NCBI GenBank assembly: GCA_020205615.1
Contig: JAINUW010000070.1
Location: 496,001 to 560,000 of the forward strand
DNA from: Panax quinquefolius
Lineage: Eukaryota > Streptophyta > Magnoliopsida > Apiales > Araliaceae
Direction of reading: 5' to 3'
Length of the DNA: 64,000 nucleotides
Positions 57,693 through 64,000 of this stretch are shown piece after piece. Below the pieces are notes generated by a model, which saw only the letters and a list, made by a program, of their open reading frames with translations, did no database searches and had not been told where the DNA came from. The translations under genes were made by a program, and so were the position numbers. Within the stretch, counting starts at the first letter, position 1, and the number at the start of each line of letters is the position of its first letter.

Positions 57693-59593
57693 GTTGCAAA
57701 AATAGAATATGAATATTAAATAAATTACAAAAATAGAAATATATTAAATACACTGAAATTCAAATTATTGGGTATTTAATTACTAGTAATATAAATTAGT
57801 TATATCTTATTATTTTTGTTTGGTAAAAATTATTTGATTTCTAATAATAGTTGTTGCAAGTGTTTTATTTAAATTCAAAATTATCGGTATATTAAAGTAA
57901 TCATAAATTATTTGAAAAATACTACCACTTACAAAATTATTGATTATTTTGAAAAAACAATCACATCAATTATAAATTTAAAAATATTTTAAATTAATTT
58001 TTAAAAATTAATATTAATTTTATACGTAGTTTAACTTAATAAATATTGATTTTTTTATTATTATTATTACACTAGTGCTCTCCTGTTTCTTAAAAGAGTA
58101 ATTTGTTACTACTACTTTCTAGAACTGCCTGTTATCTTATGGGATGTGATATTCGAACTTGCCGTTCGATGGTTATTAGCGGCATCTCGAAAATGTTCGG
58201 GTTGAAATATGGCTTTCAAATTAAGTTTCGAATTAGTGGATGCTGTCAAAGAGAGTGGCGATGCCATACACAAAAAGGAAGAGACTCATAGAATGTCAGA
58301 GGCAAATAGAGCTTTTGCACATTTTTGTTAATCCATGAACAGGATCTATATATCTCGATCGGAAAAGAATCAAGAGAAAAAGAAATAATCAAAATTGATC
58401 GATATATTTCTCGAAACAAACGAAAAGAAAACGAAAGATGAAACAAAAATAATGGATTAAACAAATACGGAGTAAATTAAGTTTTTAAATAAGAAAAAAT
58501 ATATGTACGTATTTGGTTGTTTTTTTGTTTTGTTTTTTTTTTAAAAAAAGAAAAAAGTAATAGTAGTAGTAGTTATAAATTATAATAGAAAAGAAGGTAA
58601 AAGCTGCAATTGGTGAGTCGTGTGATCCCAGACCAACATAAAGCTGCTCTTTCTCTCAATTTATTAGTGTCTCCGTTCTTAAATGATTGTCGTTTAAAAT
58701 TTTTGTATATGAATTAAAAAAATTATTTAATATTATTCTCTCCGTTCCTAAAAGATTATCATTTTAAAAAAAAAAAATTATGCCAAAATGTTTGTCATTT
58801 ACAACTTTCAAGGAGAATAAATTATGAAAATTATTAAATTCACAACAAAATTATTATTTTTACAAGAAAAGTGTCGCTATAGATCCTATAGCGACAGTTT
58901 TCACCGTCGCTATACATCTACAGTAACACTTTTGTTGTGAAAATAACAAAAAATATTGTGAATTTAACAATTACCTAAATTATTTATTTTTCTATATTAC
59001 CCCTATCTTCTCTTATTGTCCTAAGAAATTCTCTCTCTTGTATTAATAGTTTTCAACTTTCCATAAAGGGATAATGATGTAATTTCAAATAAATTTTACT
59101 TGGTAAATGATACTTTTTTAATATATATGCAAAAAATTTAAACGACAATCTTTTAAAAACGGAAATAATATTATTTAACAATTAAAATTTGTTTAAAATT
59201 CTATCAATACCTCTTTATGAAAAGTTAAAATTATTGTCTGAAAGCAAAAATTTTTAAGATAATGAGAAAAAATATAAATAATATAAAAAAATAAATAATT
59301 TATTCTTCTCTAAAATTATAAACAACAAATAAATTAAAATAATTATTTTTTGAAACGATAATTTTTTAGTAACATAGCGAGTAATATTTATTAGCCACAG
59401 ACCACAACACAAATTAACGTCTTAAGAATGTTACTAACACATAAAAGTGGGGCCTGTATTACACGTGTGTATGCGAAGTCATTACGATTTACGCGAAACG
59501 TGAGATGAACGAACACGCGTTACTCTTCCAGAGCGAGTGCAGACTCACTGACTGCCGTTGATGTTCCTAAATCCTACTATTACTCTCTCTCTC
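57693..59593. other. AT-rich spacer upstream of the bHLH gene
   Basis: Very AT-rich with no supported gene. It includes a MITE (58671-59165). Open frames at 58103-58460 show no domain. Confidence 0.45.
58671..59165. mobile_element. MITE with CTCCGTTC-type ends
   Basis: The left end CTCCGTTCTTAAATGATTGT, then CGTTTAAAATTTTTGTATAT, is an imperfect reverse complement of the right end (ATATATGCAAAAAATTTAAA, then CGACAATCTTTTAAAAACGG). Inside is a second partial copy of the end (CTCCGTTCCTAAAAGATTAT) and a small palindromic stretch, TATAGATCCTATAGCGACAG. The superfamily is not fixed. Confidence 0.6.
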
Positions 59594-59602
59594 TATATAT
59601 AT
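59594..59602 (+). promoter_or_regulatory. Candidate TATA box of the bHLH gene
   Basis: TATATATAT follows a CT-repeat (CTCTCTCTCT) and precedes a C/T-rich leader. The ATG lies about 490 bases downstream, so the 5' UTR would be long. Confidence 0.4.
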
Positions 59603-59869
59603 GTAAACGCTATACAGTCACACACCCTCCTTCACTCTACTACCCTCTTCCTTCACTCACACTCAGTCACTCCCCATAACCCAAACAAATCAAACCTCTT
59701 CTTCTTCTTATTATAGGTTAAGTTAAGCTTAACAATAATTATTCTTCTTTTATTAAATGGATTAGTGTATTTTCTATCATGCGCAGCAAGCGCAGTGCGC
59801 ACCATCTCCTCTGACCCCATCACGCCCTACTCTGCCTCTCAGTCTCTCTCAGCTCAGCAGTCTCTTTCT

Positions 59870-60026
59870 CTCTCCATCTCCATTTCTATTTCTATTTCTA
59901 TTTCTATTTCTATCTGTATCTGTATCTGTATCTGTATCTGTATCTATACCTATACCTATATATCTGTTTATCTATAGCTTTCATTACCATACCCATTTTC
60001 TCTCTACGTACCTAATCGCCTCCTTG

Positions 60027-60060
<34 letters not shown>
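59870..60060. repeat. Microsatellites in the bHLH 5' leader
   Basis: (TTTCTA)n, about five copies, is followed by (TCTGTA)n, about five copies, and TACCTA units. A pure (AT)n tract at 60031-60060 lies only about 30 bases before the start codon. All fall in the presumed 5' UTR. Confidence 0.85.
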
Positions 60061-60062
<2 letters not shown>

Positions 60063-60066
60063 CTTT

Positions 60067-60088
60067 ATGTATGAATGCTGATTTCTGA
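60067..60088 (+). promoter_or_regulatory. Overlapping upstream ORFs before the bHLH start
   Basis: Two tiny uORFs, ATG at 60067 (stop 60079-60081) and ATG at 60071 (stop 60086-60088), lie just before the chosen start. A third ATG at 60075 is in frame with the bHLH gene and would add five residues. Such uORFs could lower translation; untested. Confidence 0.4.
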
Positions 60089-60089
60089 A

Positions 60090-61756
60090 ATGGATCCTCC
60101 CATAATCAATGAGACTTCTTTCTCGGCGGCAAATCCTTCGTCTTACACCTTGGCCGAGATTTGGCCTTTCCCCATCAATGGAACTGACTCCCCCGGTACT
60201 GCAGGAGGAGGAGGGTTAGGGCTTCGAATGAGTGGATTCGGCGAGACCACCACGAATCCAGATGTTTCCATCGAAGAATCCACTGTGACGGACCAAAGCT
60301 GGAGTCGCGGCGCCGGAAAGAAGAGGAGGGATGTGAATTCCGAGGATGGATCTCCTAAGCTCGTTTCTGCCAATATTAATAATGCCAACGATTCGGTAGT
60401 CTCCTTGTCTTCCCTTTTTCCTCTTTTTAGTCCAACAATTTATTTTTACTTTTTTCGCTATTGTTTCTCCCGTATATTTGCGTACTTCTAATTAATTAAA
60501 AAAATAATAATAAACAACTACATAAAATAAATAAATAAATGATTTTTTTTAGCTACTACATTAATTAATTTATTTTTTTAATTATTGTTTCTAAAAAAAA
60601 TAAATTAAGTTCGTATTAAAGGAAATTCATTTGATTCAACATTTTTGGTAGTGAATTTAACAACTACGTCCTGTGTTAATTTTATTTAATGACTTAATTT
60701 TTACTTGGTTCGACTGCCTTGCCTCTTGTTATATTTTTGGTTAGTCAATTTCCAATTTTGATCTATCTGTGTTTTTTTTTTTGAGTTGTTTGCTTTAGAT
60801 TTTATTCACTTTTTAGTAGTTGAATTTATGGGATTCCATGGGTTCACAATTTCAAGTCTGTTCAAATATGTACTTTAAACATATTGTCTGTAATTTTATT
60901 TCTTAGGTAATTATTTTCTTTTGTGATTTTTACGTGGGGAGTTGTTTTGGAGATTAGAACTCCTCAAGACAGTGAATTAATTTTCCATTGGTTTCTGGCC
61001 AGAATGATTTAAGTGGGAAGCGGTTAAAAGTAATGGGATCTAATGAGGAACATGGTGGTTCAAAGGCTGAAGTGGAAGCAAGTTCAGGTTCAGGCAACAA
61101 GTCTACTGAGCAGGTTAAAGACTACATCCATGTGAGAGCAAGAAGGGGTCAAGCCACTGATAGCCATAGTTTAGCGGAGAGAGTAAATTTCTTCAAGGCT
61201 TTCCCAACTTGCAATTTATTGGTTTTCCTTTTTATGCACCCAATTTTGCTTCATATTGCTGATTAAGACCATTACTTTGTTAGGCAAGGAGAGAGAAGAT
61301 CAGTGAGAGGATGAAGATTCTGCAAGATTTGGTCCCTGGATGTAACAAGGTTTGTGCCTTGTCTTTTGTAGTGGACCAGTTGTTAAATCTCCCGCCTTAT
61401 TAAATTTTTCTTCATTACACCTAATCTATATGATGGTCATTTGATAAGGTTATTGGAAAAGCACTTATCCTTGATGAGATAATTAATTACATTCAGTCGC
61501 TACAACGCCAAGTTGAGGTAATTATGCTATTGTCTCCTCATGCTTGACACTGTTGAATCAGAATCTGAGCTTTATGAATTGGATGTTGTAGTTCTTGTCG
61601 ATGAAGCTTGAAGCAGTAAATTCAAGGATGGATCCAACAATTGAAGGATTTCCAACTAAAAATGTAAGTTGTAACATTAATTTATGTTGCATTTTTTTTT
61701 TCATTGCAAAAGCTATTATAATAGGTGTAAATGTTAATTTCATATATGACCCCATT

Positions 61757-61794
<38 letters not shown>

Positions 61795-64000
61795 GTATAT
61801 GTATATATATATTCCTTTGAAAATTGCTTTGGGTATTTACTTTGTCGTTTAAAATATATAATTCCTGAAAACAATTCCAAGTCTGGAAAAGTTTAATGAA
61901 AGGATGAGAGCATTTCTATTAGCTGTCATCGATATATTCTGCTTCCACTTGATACTAAAAACATTCAAAAGATTTTTAATCCTTGTGGTTCCCAGTTTTT
62001 CTTACAAGGATATTGCAATTGTTTTTACATGTTAGAGGAAAAAGAAACAGAAGTATTATATCGCATAAATAATTTGTGGTTTCTAGAGAGAGAGAGAGAG
62101 CTTGCTAATGGAAAACTCAACAGCTCCCTCATGATAGTTGAAGCATAATAATAACATTCCATCTCAACTTTTAATTGAAGGAACAGTTGAAAGCATAGGG
62201 TGTTAATGCTGAAATGTGCAAGTTCATTTTAATCCAGAGGAAATCTGACTCATAAAACAATCATAAGAATAAAAACTATGTGGCCCGTGTTCTTTCAATG
62301 TCAAGCAACACTAGAAAAAAAAGGAATTTAGTCGGATCTCCGACTCACCTCTTTATCTCCCTTTGCTCTGTCATCTATAAGCTAATAAGCAGTCAGGAAG
62401 ACAAGGTAGTAAACCATAAATTTGTTGATTGACATTGATTAGAACTTTTCCAAATTCACTTTATAGATAAAAGTCAATTAGCAACTTTTAATTTTCCAAT
62501 TTTCAGTTTTTAATCTTCAATAAGCTGCTTTATTTCCTGATACTAGTAGCATTGGATAGTCTTGTCTTAGAGTGGTCCCCACATTAAAGATGCAATGTAA
62601 AAGGAGAAACCTTTTCTGTTTCATTGCTAAGATGTTCTTGCCTTAACTCCAATGGGTCTGGAGGCTCCTGAACAAAGTTTAGTGCTATATGGAATATTGT
62701 GAATGCAGTTAGTGCAGTATATGGCACATGTAGTGTTTGGCTCTTAACTGGTTTCCAATTTACAGTTCTTGATACGGTCGATTTTCTCTATGTAAATTTG
62801 TATCTTAAGAGAAGTCGCAGATGAATGCAAATTTTAGAAAACAGTATCAACCAATGACCGTCATTGAAAATCCACATTTGCAGAGGAAAAACAAATAGGT
62901 TGTTTGAGTATAAACAAGAAATGGGTACTTCTTTTTAATCTTCAGATATTCAAAATTAATTGTTGGAATTTTTTATTGATCTTCGATTTTTCTGAGCCAA
63001 GCTTAATCTCTATTACGTAATTTTCTAGTAGTAATAGAAAAAATAAATGTGAGAAGATGTCAATAACTATGATCCTGTTAATGTATATACTTATCACACT
63101 TGACACTTTTTATTTTTTCAGAATATCTTTTTGACTTTTAGTTGCTTGTGTTTATTGCATTAGTTCTTTCCTTCGATCCAAAGAAACATGAAAAACAAAA
63201 CTAATTTCAGCTATACAAAAACATTACCCATCTGAAAATTAGATTTGCTAACAAAAAATTTGCTTCTTGAAGTTGGGTATTGTATAGTTTCAATATTGAC
63301 TGATTTCGTGAAGATTTGTCTAAACCATCAAATATTGACCAATGAGAATTTTCCATGATAGTAACCCCGTTTAAGAATGTGGGGGTACGTCCTTGTGATG
63401 TGACACTTAGAAACTGCTAAAGTTATGGACCGCACTTTTATCACATGCACACTTTCATGCTTTTGAAGTTTCGTGCATCTACTGACATGTACTTCCTTTT
63501 ATCCCTTTTATACTTTTGCTCGTCTTTATGGTACCGTCATACTGCTTTGCCTTGGGAGTGGTTAAAGTGAACTTATGCTTCAGTTCACTTCATACCAATC
63601 TGATCTTGACATCGCAGGGCGGATATATAAGTATGTAAGTTCACTTCATGCTAACCGGATCCCTTTGCCTTTGGTTGGTTTCATCGAGATCAAATAATTG
63701 CTGGGTTTTTTGGTTATGTAAATTAATTTATGCAGTAATTTTTTTATAAAAAAAATGAAATAGTTGATTTATGTCATTCTCTCGCTGCTCTCCGAGGATG
63801 TACACTGGAAACAGAGAAATGTCACGGATATTAGTGCATTGATCTCTAGCCTATTTTCATCATCCTTCTCTCTCTGTTCTCTCTAAAATTAATTAAACTA
63901 TATTTTGGAGGATACCACCAGTTAAAGAAATATGTTTCTGTTGCAGTTCTCCTGGTCAAGTTTCTGATTAAATATTATGGTGTTTCAGCTTGGAGTGCCT
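60090..64000 (+). CDS. BHLH79: bHLH transcription factor, bHLH79-like (3' end beyond window)
   Basis: Exons 60090-60395, 61003-61182, 61284-61349, 61449-61517, 61592-61663 and 63989 onward, all phase 0 with GT-AG borders. The protein begins [20 protein letters not shown], as in the bHLH79 group, which decided the start over the in-frame ATG at 60075. The bHLH domain is at about residues 150-207. The basic region reads [17 protein letters not shown], with the His-Glu-Arg set that reads E-boxes/G-boxes. Helix 2 is [35 protein letters not shown] segment precedes the basic region. Members act as nuclear dimers; CIB/BEE relatives control growth and flowering. Intron 5 is 2.3 kb with an (AT)n tract at about 61762 and no recognised gene. 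Only four codons of the last exon are in the window. Confidence 0.88.

Noticed and set aside
58103..58464. Small genes upstream of the bHLH
   Set aside because: Isolated short frames with no homology that I recognise, in AT-rich intergenic DNA.
1..64000. tRNA, rRNA or microRNA genes
   Set aside because: No cloverleaf-type A/B boxes or rRNA-like blocks were recognised by eye. Hairpins seen belong to MITE or LTR repeats. A tRNAscan or Infernal run would be decisive.

Overview
This is a stretch of plant nuclear DNA, most likely from a eudicot. The evidence is AT-rich sequence, GT-AG introns, four recognisable plant genes, and a large share of LTR retrotransposons, a CACTA transposon and MITEs. 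There are no prokaryotic features. No rRNA or tRNA gene was recognised by eye.

Layout. 1-9364: a minus-strand Ty3/gypsy element (called E here), reduced to LTRs, a protease scrap and gag. A solo LTR (S1) is inserted in its gag, and the gag/PBS/LTR block is tandemly duplicated. 10078-14900: a MITE sitting in a (TA)n tract, with a 4.36-kb CACTA transposon inside its left inverted repeat. The CACTA carries exon pieces of several unrelated host genes (TPLATE-like, HMA6/PAA1, a STE20/GCK-type kinase, an unidentified coiled coil). 15797-17003: an R2R3-MYB of the MYB35/TDF1 type with an eroded R2 repeat. 18469-22279: a four-exon conserved plant gene of unknown role. 24316-25530: a two-exon gene with a C-terminal dynein light chain (LC8) domain. 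28138-57692: a 29.5-kb nest of retrotransposons. 60090 to the right edge: a bHLH gene of the bHLH79 type, whose last exon begins 12 bases before the window ends.

The nest can be partly ordered from target-site duplications. An outer minus-strand solo LTR (C) was hit by a plus-strand LTR (B) with TSD ACTAC. B was hit by a complete LTR element (D, 28846-38056) with TSD ATACA. The rest of B holds a minus-strand element F with pol, a partly duplicated copy of F, a decayed Tat-like pol, a captured galactosyltransferase gene fragment, and an integrase end from another gypsy lineage. Elements S1, B, C, D, E and F share one LTR family. They have the same ends and a conserved TATA box, but different upstream (U3) blocks.

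The host genes do not form a pathway; they are ordinary neighbours separated by AT-rich spacers. Two host genes show one-base homopolymer slips that exactly restore frame when undone. Repeat copies differ mainly at GGCCCG/CG sites. Both patterns suggest residual sequencing error, so the apparent frameshifts in this window should be read with caution.
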